The position numbers and the translations under genes are program-made. Shown here piece by piece: positions 1 through 8,091 of a stretch of DNA of 64,000 bases. Source of the stretch: Gordonia paraffinivorans NBRC 108238 (GTDB taxonomy: Bacteria; Actinomycetota; Actinomycetes; Mycobacteriales; Mycobacteriaceae). The DNA lies in contig NZ_BAOQ01000023.1 of assembly GCF_000344155.1 (NCBI RefSeq), positions 1-64,000 of the forward strand, read 5' to 3'. Within the stretch, counting starts at the first letter, position 1; each line of letters begins with the position of its first letter. Under the pieces are notes generated by a model. That model made no database searches and had not been told where the DNA came from. It saw only the letters and a list, made by a program, of their open reading frames with translations.

Positions 1-494
1 GCGTCGCCCATTTCGGTGCGGACTTGGTGCAGTGCGACGGTCAGGGCGTGCGCGCTGTCCGGCGCGGCAGCGGGAAAGCCGAAATCGGACTCGGCCAGCG
101 AGTCGGCGATCTGCTTCATGGTCTGCTGTCCGGTCTCGGTCAGGGAGGCGAGAACGGTGCGGCGGTCGGTGGGGTGCGGGCGGCGCTCCACCAGGCCGGC
201 GCTCTCGAGTTGGTCGATGGTGAGCGTGACCGTGGTCGGATGCACCATCAGGATCTTGCTGAGCTGACCGAGCGCTTTGCTCGAGTCGGGGTCGACGAAC
301 AGGGTGATCATCACCAGCAGCCCGCGCTTGGAGACGCGGAACGGCTTGAGCGCGCGGTCGATCGACTTGTTCAGCAGTGCAGAGATCCGCAGCACCTCGC
401 TCATCGCGGTGAAGTGTTCCGGCTGCGGCATGCCGAGCTCGGCCCAGCGGCGCCCGGTGAAGCCGACGGTGTCCTCGTCCGGTCGCCCGGTCAT
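1..494 (-). CDS. MarR-family transcriptional regulator (3' end off the window)
   Basis: A winged-helix repressor of the MarR type. The visible 164 residues carry the helix-turn-helix and wing at about residues 72-120, including LGQLSKILMVHPTTVTLTI and the wing RRPHPTDRRTV, which is typical of the family. I chose the ATG at 494 because GGAGG lies 7 nt upstream; an in-frame ATG at 533 would add 13 residues. The C-terminus runs off the left edge. It lies 64 nt downstream of the SDR gene on the same strand and probably belongs to that operon, whose other products resemble a 2-hydroxyacyl-CoA dehydratase system. It may therefore respond to a CoA thioester or aromatic acid, but the ligand is not visible from sequence. 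Confidence 0.85.
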   Translation of the reverse strand, partial: MTGRPDEDTVGFTGRRWAELGMPQPEHFTAMSEVLRISALLNKSIDRALKPFRVSKRGLLVMITLFVDPDSSKALGQLSKILMVHPTTVTLTIDQLESAGLVERRPHPTDRRTVLASLTETGQQTMKQIADSLAESDFGFPAAAPDSAHALTVALHQVRTEMGD

Positions 495-558
495 CGGCTT
501 GCCTCCACTCTGCTGCGCGATGTCGGCTGTCATTGTAGTGGGGGACGATTCGGCCCGG

Positions 559-1359
559 TCAGGCTGAGATTCTGCCGTTGGGGCTGACCACCTGGCCGGT
601 GATGCGTCGGGCCGCCGGACTGCTGAGGAAGCAGGCGAGCTCGGCGATGTCGACCGGCTCGGCCACGCCGAGCGCGGCGAGCCGCGCCGCCTTCTGGAAC
701 AGCCGGGCGCTGAACGGCTCGCTCATCACCCGCTCGTAGCCCCCGCTGTCGGTGATGAGCGACGGGGTGATCGCGTTGACCCGGATGCCGTCGCGCTTGG
801 CCTCCATGGCCATGGCGCGGGTGAACATGACGATGGCGGCCATCCCGGCACCGATCACCGTCTCGCCCGGGGTCGGATGCTTGGCCGCGTCGGAGGCGAT
901 GTTGACGATCGACCCCGAGCGCTGTTCGCGCATCAACGGCAGCACCGCGCGGGACATGAGCAGTGGTCCGAGCATCTGGTGGTTGACGATGTCGGGGATT
1001 GCTTCGATCGGAATGTCGTGCAGCAGAGCAGGATTGGCCGATCCGGTGGTCGAGTTGACCAACAGGTCGATGCCGTCGAGACGCTCGGCGAGTTCATCGG
1101 TCAACTGCTGGGCGACGGCCGGCTGGTTGACGTCGCCGGCCACGAAGCAGACCTCGAGGTCGGGGTGTCGGCGCCGCAGGGTCTCGGCGGCGGCCGCGCC
1201 GCGTTCCGGATTGCGACCGACCAGACCGATCCGCCGGACGCCGGCCTCGGCGAAGCGGCGTGCGGTGGCCAGGCCGACCCCGCCGGTGCCGCCGACCACG
1301 ACCGCGGCGGCGGTGGCGAACTCGGGTGGCACCGGGGCGGTGGCGGCGGCCTCGGTCAT
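559..1359 (-). CDS. SDR-family protein lacking the catalytic Tyr and Lys
   Basis: A 266-residue Rossmann-fold protein of the short-chain dehydrogenase/reductase superfamily. The glycine-rich nucleotide motif GGTGGVG is at about residues 23-29. The Ser of the active-site strand is S156 (IVNIAS), but the expected Tyr 13 residues later is Ile169 and the expected Lys is Met173. The usual Asn-Asn-Ala-Gly is VNST. It may bind NAD(P) or act as a structural or non-redox member. The start is the ATG at 1359 with GAGGAG just upstream. It follows the HgdC-like activase by 29 nt on the same strand and precedes the MarR gene. The nearest remembered relatives are BadH-like 2-hydroxyacyl-CoA dehydrogenases, so a role in acyl-CoA metabolism is inferred from context. 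Confidence 0.75.
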   Translation of the reverse strand: MTEAAATAPVPPEFATAAAVVVGGTGGVGLATARRFAEAGVRRIGLVGRNPERGAAAAETLRRRHPDLEVCFVAGDVNQPAVAQQLTDELAERLDGIDLLVNSTTGSANPALLHDIPIEAIPDIVNHQMLGPLLMSRAVLPLMREQRSGSIVNIASDAAKHPTPGETVIGAGMAAIVMFTRAMAMEAKRDGIRVNAITPSLITDSGGYERVMSEPFSARLFQKAARLAALGVAEPVDIAELACFLSSPAARRITGQVVSPNGRISA

Positions 1360-1388
1360 GGTGGTTCTCCTCGGGACGGTGGCGCGGC

Positions 1389-2326
1389 TCAGCCGGCCGG
1401 CAGGGTGCGGACAGGCAGACTGGGGACGGGCAGGGGAGTCGGTGCGGCCGGAACCGCACAGCTTGCACAGTGCGGCGTCGGGGGTGCGGTGCCGGCCGAA
1501 TTGCGGGCGGCCGGATCGACGTCCGGCGAACTCACGGCCAGATTACTGCGATGCTCGTCGCGGGCGATGAGGGCGGCACCGAGGGCGCCGGCGATCTGCG
1601 GCTCGTCGAGCTGCTCGATCGGCAGGCGCAGGGCCTCGGAGAGGAACTGCCGGCGGCGGCGTTCTTGGCGACCCCGCCGGTCATCACCACCGGCCCTTCC
1701 CGACCGACCTGCGCGATCAGGCCCAGGGTCCGCATCGCCACCGCGTGATGCACCGAGGCGGAGATGTCGGCGGGTGCCGCCCCCTGGGCCAGCAGCGAGA
1801 TCACCTCGGTCTCGGCGAAGGTGGCGCACATGCTGCTGACCTCCAGCGATCGGTCCCCGGGCAGGGCCAGCTCGGCCAGGTCGGTCACCTCGACCTCCAG
1901 GGCGCGGGCGAGGACTTCGAAGAAGCGTCCGGTGCCGCTGGCGCAGCGATCGTTCATGGCGAACTGGTCCACCAGCCCGTCCCGGTCCACCAGGATGGCC
2001 TTGCTGTCCTGCCCGCCGATGTCGACCACCAGCCGCACCCCGGGGCGCAGCGCGGCCGCACCGCGGGCGTGGCAGGTGATCTCGGTGAACATCCGGTCGG
2101 CCGAGGCGACCAGCTTGCGGCCGTAGCCGGTACTGATGGTCCGGGAGATGTCGCCGGCGTGCAGGCCGGCGCCGGCCAGGGTCGCGTCGACGGCCACCCC
2201 GACCGCACGCGCACTGACCGCACCCAACTGGACCACCTCGGCGGCGACGATGGTGCCGGTGTCGTCGACGATGACCGCCTTGGCGGTGGTGGAGCCGAGG
2301 TCGACTCCCATCGTGTACCAGGTCAT
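1389..2326 (-). pseudogene. BadF/BadG/HgdC-type ATPase activase of 2-hydroxyacyl-CoA dehydratase, frameshifted near its 3' end
   Basis: Members of this family hydrolyse ATP and pass one electron from a [4Fe-4S] cluster to a radical dehydratase or benzoyl-CoA reductase. The ATPase phosphate motif VDLGSTTAKAV is at the N-terminus. VDIGGQDSK and NDRCASGTGRFFE supply the second phosphate loop and a cluster Cys, and SSMCATFAETEV supplies the other. The frame runs to VVMTGGVAKNAA and then shifts at about 1655-1670, in a GCC/GGC-rich run. Homology resumes one frame over with FLSEALRLPIEQLDEP and stops at 1389. The interval is one base short of a multiple of three, so a single-base loss would explain it. 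The ATG at 2326 has GGAG 8 nt upstream. It lies 20 nt after the dehydratase-like ORF. A sequencing error is possible. Confidence 0.75.
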
Positions 2327-2346
2327 GTCACTCACTCCGCACGTCG

Positions 2347-3387
2347 TCAGGCCCGGGCCCGCTGCATGTCGATGGTCTCCAGCATCGCGACCAGTCGGCT
2401 TTCGAGCACGTCGTCTTTGTAGAAGGAGGCGTCGGCGACATCGCCCTCGAAGAACATCGACTTCACGCCGAGCTGCCGATCGGCGGTCTTGGCCAGAATC
2501 TGCTGCGGGTTGGTCATCGCCCGGCAGGTCCGCGAGGAGTGGAAGGCGATGCCGTCGATGTCGAAGGCCTGCAGGTCGCGGACCAGCAGCTCCTGCATGA
2601 TCTTCAGCCCGTGGTTGATCGGGCAGATCAGGTAGTGCTGGGCCATGCCGCGCAGCGGATTCTCGACGTCGATCAGCTGCGGCTCCTGCCAGAAGGAGTT
2701 GTGGGTGTAGCGGCCGCAGACCACCGCCGCGTCGAACTCGGCGAAGCGCTTGGACAGCCAGCCCAGCTGGGTCCAGTTCATGATGCCGTCGAAGTAGAGC
2801 CGGTACTTCTCGGTGGGCACCGCCCCGACCCCGTCGACCAGCCGCTGTTCGATCTCGGCCTTGACGCCGGCGAAGTAGTCCACCAGGTCCTGATTTCCGG
2901 GCAGGAAGTTGATCGGGGCGATGCTGGCCACCCAGTCCCAGTAGGTGGCCGGGGTGGGCGCGGCCTTGCACAGCCCGCTGATCGTGGTCCGCAACGGCAG
3001 CGCGCCGGCACTGCCGTAGACGGTGAGCTCGCCGAGCGTCTGGCCGGTGACCGGCTCGACGAAGATCGCCAGCCGCTCGGACTCGCCGAGACTCGGGTCG
3101 GTGAATAGAACCCGGGTGGTCTGGCCGGTCTCGACCGCCGGCTGGACCGCGGCGACCGTCAGGTCGGGGCGGGCCGCCTCGGCGGCGGAGATCTGATCGT
3201 TGAGCGGCAGCGCGGTGCCGCCTTGGTCGGTGTGCAGCTGATCGCGGTAGACCAGCTGCTCAAGGGAGGGGGCGACGGCGTACAGCCCGCCGCTGACGGT
3301 GGCGATGATCAGGAACGGAGCCACCAGGATGCCGGTGTAGAAATGCAGCCGGCGCAGCAGTGCCTGCACTGCGGCACGAGGGGTCAT
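2347..3387 (-). CDS. Chimeric ORF: PepSY membrane-protein N-terminus fused to C-terminal half of a 2-hydroxyacyl-CoA dehydratase subunit (HgdB/BcrC family)
   Basis: The 346-residue frame is open but joins two unrelated halves. Residues 1-139 look like a PepSY-associated protein: one membrane helix at about 16-38, then the PepSY-type stretch that normally leads into a second membrane section, ending at PLRTTISGL. From about residue 140 the sequence is a HgdB-type dehydratase subunit, with YFDGIMNWTQLGW and FHSSRTCRAMTNPQ, where the Cys near 288 is a likely cluster ligand. The dehydratase part lacks its own N-terminal half and the PepSY part its C-terminal half. The activase follows 20 nt downstream, as in real dehydratase operons. 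The start has AAGGA upstream. The joint near 2970 is most simply a recombination or assembly junction, not a designed fusion. Confidence 0.7.
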   Translation of the reverse strand: MTPRAAVQALLRRLHFYTGILVAPFLIIATVSGGLYAVAPSLEQLVYRDQLHTDQGGTALPLNDQISAAEAARPDLTVAAVQPAVETGQTTRVLFTDPSLGESERLAIFVEPVTGQTLGELTVYGSAGALPLRTTISGLCKAAPTPATYWDWVASIAPINFLPGNQDLVDYFAGVKAEIEQRLVDGVGAVPTEKYRLYFDGIMNWTQLGWLSKRFAEFDAAVVCGRYTHNSFWQEPQLIDVENPLRGMAQHYLICPINHGLKIMQELLVRDLQAFDIDGIAFHSSRTCRAMTNPQQILAKTADRQLGVKSMFFEGDVADASFYKDDVLESRLVAMLETIDMQRARA

Positions 3388-3529
3388 GACAAGTCCTTGA
3401 AGGAGAAGCCCGCGCGAGGTCGCCGACGCAGCCGGCGGCAGCGCAGTGGGGGAGGGCGGCGTGACCGCCCAAGGCTGAGGGCACCGCTGCCGGAGCGCAG
3501 CGGCCCGGAGCGGTGTGGAACGGATCAGG

Positions 3530-4042
3530 TCAGACCGGCAGTGGCGGTGCGCGGGTCGCGCCGGGGCCGCGACCGGGCCGGTCGGGCCGGGGACCGTCGA
3601 CGGTCGGCACCGCGAGTCGGCTCGGGCCGACGGGCGGGTGGCCGAGGGCCACCTCGAGCAGTGGGATCAGCCGGCGCAGCAGGCCGAGGATTGCGGTCTC
3701 CAGGCCCGCGACCAGGACCGCGGCCAGCGCGGCGGCCGCCACGTGAGCCGCGGCCATCGACAGGCCGGGCAGCAGCTCGTGATGCCCGCCGCCGGTCAGC
3801 GCCAGCACCAGGTGCGCCAGGGCCTGCCCGGCCAGCAGCAGGGCCGGCAGCAGCAGCCGTCCGGGGCGTCGGGCGCCGGCCGTGGCCAGGCCCAGCGCGC
3901 CGCCGGTCAGCACCAGCAGGATCAGGGCGTCGGTGCCGGGGAGGGCACCGTGGCCGAGCGCGTGGCCGGCCGTCCCGGTGATCGCGGTGGACGCACCGAT
4001 CAGGCCGCCTCGGGCCCGGGCGGCGGTGCGGTCGGCGGTCAC
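3530..4042 (-). CDS. Hypothetical Ala/Leu-rich integral membrane protein
   Basis: A 170-residue protein with about four hydrophobic segments, at residues 10-30, 36-56, 62-84 and 94-122, and a Pro/Arg-rich tail. I do not recognise a named family. It starts at the GTG at 4042 and lies upstream of the PepSY-type start on the same strand, with a 142-nt gap in which I see no gene. Small membrane proteins of this kind are often found beside PepSY proteins in actinobacterial metal-related clusters, so a copper or heme link is possible but unproven. The Ala/Gly/Leu-rich composition is partly a GC effect, so the coding call rests mostly on the membrane profile and position. Confidence 0.5.
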   Translation of the reverse strand: MTADRTAARARGGLIGASTAITGTAGHALGHGALPGTDALILLVLTGGALGLATAGARRPGRLLLPALLLAGQALAHLVLALTGGGHHELLPGLSMAAAHVAAAALAAVLVAGLETAILGLLRRLIPLLEVALGHPPVGPSRLAVPTVDGPRPDRPGRGPGATRAPPLPV

Positions 4043-4079
4043 GCCGGAATCCTAACCGGCCGCGCCGACCCGGCCGGAG

Positions 4080-4754
4080 TCAGCCGACCAGGACCAGCCA
4101 GACCGCGATGTAGTGCAGCAGCGCGGCGACCGCGGTGCAGGCGTGAAAGACCTCGTGATGACTGAAGGTGTTGGGCCAGGGCTCGGGCCAGCGCAGTGCG
4201 AAGAAGACGCCGCCGATGCTGTAGAAGACGCCGCCGAGGGCGAGCAGCACGACCACCGCGACCCAGGTGTGGGCGAGCAGACTGGGCGCGACCGCGACCA
4301 CGGTCCAGCCCAGCAGGAGATACAGCGCGACGCCGAGCCAGCGCGGTGAGCCCGGCCAGAACAGCTTCACGGTGACGCCGGCGACCGCGCCGGTCCAGAC
4401 GATGCCCAGCACCCACCAGCGCAGGTCGCCGGGCAGTCCGAGCACGCAGAACGGGGTGTAGCTGCCGGCGATGAACACGAAGATCATCGAGTGGTCGGCG
4501 CGTTTCATCCGGACTCGGCTGCGCGGGGTCCGCCAGTCCACCCGGTGATAGACCGCGCTGACGGTGAACAGCGCCACGATGGTGACGGCATACACCGAGA
4601 CCGCGGCCACCGCCGCAGCGCCGGACAAGATCGCCGCCTACATCGCCGGCGCGGCCGGGGTCGCGCCGGCGATGTAGGCGGCGTACTGGTGGATGACGCC
4701 GCGCAGCCGCGGTTTGCGCAGCGTCTCGATCATCTCGTCCACAACAAGTGCCAT
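4080..4754 (-). pseudogene. Hemolysin-III / TrhA-like (PAQR superfamily) membrane protein, interrupted by an in-frame stop
   Basis: From the ATG at 4754 the frame reads MALVVDEMIETLRKPRLRG followed by HQYAAYIAGA. That is the normal start of an actinobacterial hemolysin-III protein. It then meets a TAG at about 4673-4675 and resumes in the same frame at ILSGAAAVAAVSVY. The remaining 180 residues hold YHRVDW, KRADHSMIFVFIAGSYTP and NTFSHHEVFHACTAVAALL, including the conserved His residues, and several membrane helices. The stop lies inside a perfect 21-bp inverted repeat that replaces part of the first membrane segment. In Mycobacterium tuberculosis Rv1085c (hemolysin-III-like) is divergent from Rv1086 (cis-prenyltransferase), and the same pair occurs here. 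Confidence 0.8.
4632..4683. repeat. Perfect 21-bp inverted repeat with a 10-nt loop inside the hemolysin-III gene
   Basis: The left arm is 4632-4652 and the right arm 4663-4683, with no mismatch; the loop is 4653-4662. The arm sequence encodes the peptide AAYIAGA on one strand, so the second arm is an inverted copy of the gene's own coding DNA. The inverted copy creates the TAG stop in the hemolysin-III frame. A template-switch mutation or a fold-back sequencing or assembly artefact would both give this structure. Confidence 0.9.
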
Positions 4755-4755
4755 G

Positions 4756-4775
4756 AACCTACGCTACCGTAGGTT
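4756..4775. promoter_or_regulatory. Palindrome between hemolysin-III and cis-prenyltransferase genes (operator candidate)
   Basis: Arms AACCTACG (4756-4763) and CGTAGGTT (4768-4775) flank CTAC. The site abuts the hemolysin-III start at 4754 and lies 39 nt before the divergent cis-prenyltransferase start. Its size and symmetry fit a TetR-type repressor site over divergent promoters. The regulator is unknown. Confidence 0.5.
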
Positions 4776-4813
4776 TCTCACCGGTAACCAGACTTCCAAG
4801 TAAAGTGACGCCT

Positions 4814-5330
4814 GTGAAACTCCTCCCAGATCGGGTCCGCGGTGGCCTGCTGCGGGTCTATGAGCAGCGGCTGATCCAGCTCACCGATTCCCAGAAGCTG
4901 CCCCGTCATGTGGCGATCATGTGCGACGGCAACCGGCGCTGGGCGCGCGAGGCCGGCTTCGAGGACGTCAGTCACGGTCACCGGGTGGGGGCGCGGCGCA
5001 TCGCCGACATGCTCGGCTGGTGTTCGGAACTCGGCATCGGCACGGTGACCCTCTACCTGCTCTCCACCGAGAACCTGGGCCGGGCCTCCGACGAGCTCGA
5101 CGCCCTGATGGAGATCGTGCCCGACATCGTGGAGGAGATCTCCGGCGGCGACTGGCGCGTGCGGATCATGGGCAGCCTGGCGCAACTGCCGGCCCCGGTC
5201 GCGCAGCGGCTGAAGGAGGCCTCGATCCGCACCGAGGGCCGCTCCGGAATGAACGTCAACGTCGCGGTCGGGTACGGCGGGCGGCAGGAGATCGTCGACG
5301 CGGTGCAGTCGCTGCTGGCCGAGGAGGTCC
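4814..5330 (+). pseudogene. cis-prenyltransferase (Z-farnesyl/undecaprenyl diphosphate synthase family), N-terminal two-thirds only
   Basis: Family members condense isopentenyl diphosphate onto an allylic diphosphate. The fragment begins at the GTG at 4814 (MKLLPDRVRG; a GTG at 4805 is also in frame). It carries the catalytic motif MCDGNRRWAREAG, with Asp at about residue 38, then LYLLSTENLGR and NVNVAVGYGGRQEIVDAV. It resembles the M. tuberculosis Rv1086 product closely through about residue 170. The C-terminal third, including the substrate-binding RTSGE region, is missing. The frame runs without a stop into an NRPS adenylation domain at about 5330, so the natural protein of about 260 residues cannot be made. 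It is divergent from the hemolysin-III gene, as in Rv1085c-Rv1086. Confidence 0.85.
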
Positions 5331-7438
5331 CGGCCGGAGCCGGCGCCACGCCGATCCGGCCGTCGGACATCCCCGCACGGCCCGCCGGACCCGTTGCCTC
5401 CGAACCGGTCGCGCGGGTGTCCCCGGACTCGCTGGCTTACGTCATCACCACCTCGGGCACGACCGGAACCCCGAACATCGTCGGCGTTCCACACCGCGGC
5501 GTGCACCGCGTGGCCGCCCTCGGCGACGTCCGCTCCGACGACCGGGTCGGCACGGCCATCAGCCCCGGCCTCGATGCCACCTTCCACGACATGCTCCTCC
5601 CGCTCGCGACCGGTGCGACCCTCGTCGTGGTGCCGGCCGAGATCGTCGGCGGCAACGATCTCGCCGGCTTCCTCGACCGCACCCGGGTCAGCGTCTTCAC
5701 CGCGACCCCGTCGGTGTTGCGCACCATGCGGCCGGGGACGATCCGGACGTTGCGGCTGGTCTACATCGGTGGAGAGGCGCTGACCGCCGATCTCGCCGAG
5801 GCGTGGTCGGCGCACGCGCGGGTCATGAACATCTACGGCCCCACCGAGACCACCGTGACCGTGTCCACGAGCGCGGTGCGCCCGGGCGAGCCGATCCGGC
5901 TGGGCTCGCCGCGCCCGGGCATCGGTGTGGAGATCCTCGACGCCCGGCTGCGGCACGTGCCGCCCGGCGTGGTCGGCGAACTCTATGTCAGTGGAACCGG
6001 TGTCGCGCGTTGCTATCTCGGGGACCCAGCGCTCACCGCGGCCTCCTTCGTCGCCGCACCCGACGGACGACGCCGCTACCGCACGGGCGATCTGGTGCGC
6101 TGGGACCGCGACACCGGCGAACTCGTCTACGTCGGACGCGCCGACCGGCAGATCAAGATCCGCGGTCAGCGGGTCGAGCCGGCCGAGATCGACGCGGTCC
6201 TCGTGCGTGCCGGCGCCGACCGAGCGATCACCGTGCTGCGGGACGGTCCGGCCGGCCCGGCGCTGGTGTCCTATGTGGTCTCGCAGGCTCCCGCCGAGGA
6301 TCTGCTCGCGGTGTGCCGGGCGACGTTGCCGCGGCACATGGTGCCGAGCCGCGTCGTCGAACTCGACGACCTGCCGCTGTCCGGTGCCGGCAAGATCGAC
6401 CGGGGCCGGCTCCCCGAACCGCAGTGGTCGTCGTCGACGAGACAGCCCGAAAACGTCACGCAGGCAACGGTTCGCGATGCGTTCCGCGCGGTGCTCCGCC
6501 GGCATGACGATGATGTGTCCGGTGGGGCGCAGGTCGGTATGGACGACGACTTCTTCGCGCTGGGTGGCAACTCGCTGGCCCTCGTCGCCCTGCGTGACGA
6601 GGTGTCGACACGCACCGGGGTCAGGGTCGAGGTGGCCGAGCTGTTCGCTCACCGCACGTCCGCCGAGGTTGCGGATCTCCTGGAGGCCAGGGCGTCCGGT
6701 GCGCCGATCTCCGACCTGCGGGTGGTGCCGCTGTCTCGACATCCGCGAGTGGGGGAGCGAGAGCGCATCGTCTGGTGTGTCCACACGGCGCCCGGCGTGG
6801 TCGAGCCGTTCCGGCCGTTCGCCGAGGCGTTGCCGGGCGTGACGGTTCTCGGTCTGCAGTTGCCGGAACTGGTGCTCGCCGGCCGCGAACTGCCCTCGAC
6901 CCTCGCGGAGATCGCCGCGCTGCATGTCGAGTCGATCCGGCAGCGGCAGTCGGACGGGCCGTAGCACCTCGTCGGCTGGTCGCTCGGCGGCAATCTCGCC
7001 CACGAGATCGCGCGACAACTCGTCGACGCGGGCGCCGAGGTCGCGACCTTGTTGATCCTCGACTCCCGGGCCCCCGACGAGCTGCGGGACGTGCCCGACG
7101 ACGAGTTGCTCGGATACGACCACCCGCTGCGCGACCTGGCGCGGCGGTACGACCCCGACGCCCTGCGCCGTTTCGAGGAACGGACCCGGACGCTGGCGCA
7201 CGCGGTGCGTTCCCACGACCTCGGTGCCGTCGACGCGGGTGTGGGCGTCGGCAGGGTCGTCTACGTTGCCGCGGAGGACAATCCCGAACCCGGCCGCTGG
7301 GCCGGTGCGGTCGGGGATTCGAGGACCCGGGTGGACGTGGTGTCCGCCGGGGTCACGCATGCGCGCATGGGTGAGCCCGACGTGATGCGTCGGCTCGCGG
7401 AATCGTTCGAGACCTGGTTGTTCGAGGAGGAATGGTGA
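5331..7438 (+). pseudogene. NRPS fragment: partial adenylation, carrier and thioesterase domains, split by an in-frame TAG
   Basis: After the joint with the prenyltransferase, the same frame gives an adenylation domain lacking its first core motifs. Visible are TTSGTTGTPNIVGV (A3), NIYGPTETTVTVS (A5), YRTGDLVRW (A7), GRADRQIKIRGQRVEPAEID (A8) and LPLSGAGKIDRGRLP with the A10 Lys. A carrier domain follows with DDDFFALGGNSLALVAL, where Ser is the phosphopantetheine site. A type I thioesterase then begins. The codon at 6962-6964 is TAG exactly where GPYHLVGWSLGG is expected, and the frame continues with HLVGWSLGGNLAHEIA to a TGA at 7436-7438. One base change (TAC to TAG) would explain the split. 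There is no condensation domain. The stop overlaps the start of the phosphatase gene. Confidence 0.85.
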
Positions 7439-8020
7439 CCGAGCCGTCAGCGGGGATGTCGATCCTGTTCGTGTGCACGGGCAACATCTGTCGCTCGCCG
7501 ACCGGCGAGCGGGTGCTGGCCGGGCTCGTCGACCGGATGCGTGCCGAGGGGAAGGCGCTGGAGGTGACCTCCGCGAGTGCTGGCGTGGGCGCCCTGAACG
7601 GTCAGCCGATCCATCCGCACTCCGCGGCCGTGCTCGCCGAACGCGGTTATGACGCGAGCGGATTCGAGTCCCGGTACCTGCGTCCGCCGATGCTCGCCGC
7701 GGCCGATCTGGTGCTGTGCATGAGCCGCGCACACCGGGCCGCCGCCCAGCAGATGGCGCCCGCGCTGGAAGCGGGTCTTCACCCTCACCGAGTTCGTCAC
7801 GCTGTCGGACCTCGGCCCGCTGCCCGAGGTCATCGCCGGCCGCGGACGGATCGATCCGAACTCGCCGCAGCTCGACATCGTCGACCCGATGGGGCGTCCC
7901 CGCGAGGACTTCGACCGGGTCTTCGCCGAGATCGAACCCAAGGTGGAGGTCGTCGCCTCCTGGCTGGCCACTCACCACGCGGCCGAGTCGGTGTCCTCCG
8001 ACAACACAGCGCCGACGTAG
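7432..8020 (+). pseudogene. Low-molecular-weight protein tyrosine phosphatase (Wzb-like), frameshifted
   Basis: These enzymes remove phosphate from phosphotyrosine, often on polysaccharide-export kinases. The signature VCTGNICRSP has nucleophile Cys15 and Arg21. The frame from the ATG at 7432 is good to about 7762 (MSRAHRAAAQQMAP). Homology then moves to another frame, with WKRVFTLTEFVTLSDLGPLP, the catalytic-loop stretch IVDPMGRPREDFDRV and a stop at 8020. One extra C in the run at 7759-7761 would account for the shift. The ATG overlaps the NRPS stop, which suggests translational coupling. A DUF4012 gene follows, a pairing seen in actinobacterial exopolysaccharide loci. Confidence 0.8.
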
Positions 8021-8091
8021 TACACGGCGTCGACGGAGAACACGGGGCCGATCGCGAACGCCGGACGGCCCGAGCACACAGGGGAGATCCG

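Noticed and set aside
1640-1680. Programmed ribosomal frameshift in the activase gene
   Set aside because: There is no slippery heptamer or downstream pseudoknot that I can see, and the family is not known to use frameshifting.
6962-6964. Programmed readthrough or pyrrolysine at the TAG codon in the NRPS
   Set aside because: No pyrrolysine genes or readthrough context are visible, and the expected residue is an ordinary Tyr in a known motif; a mutation or error is simpler.
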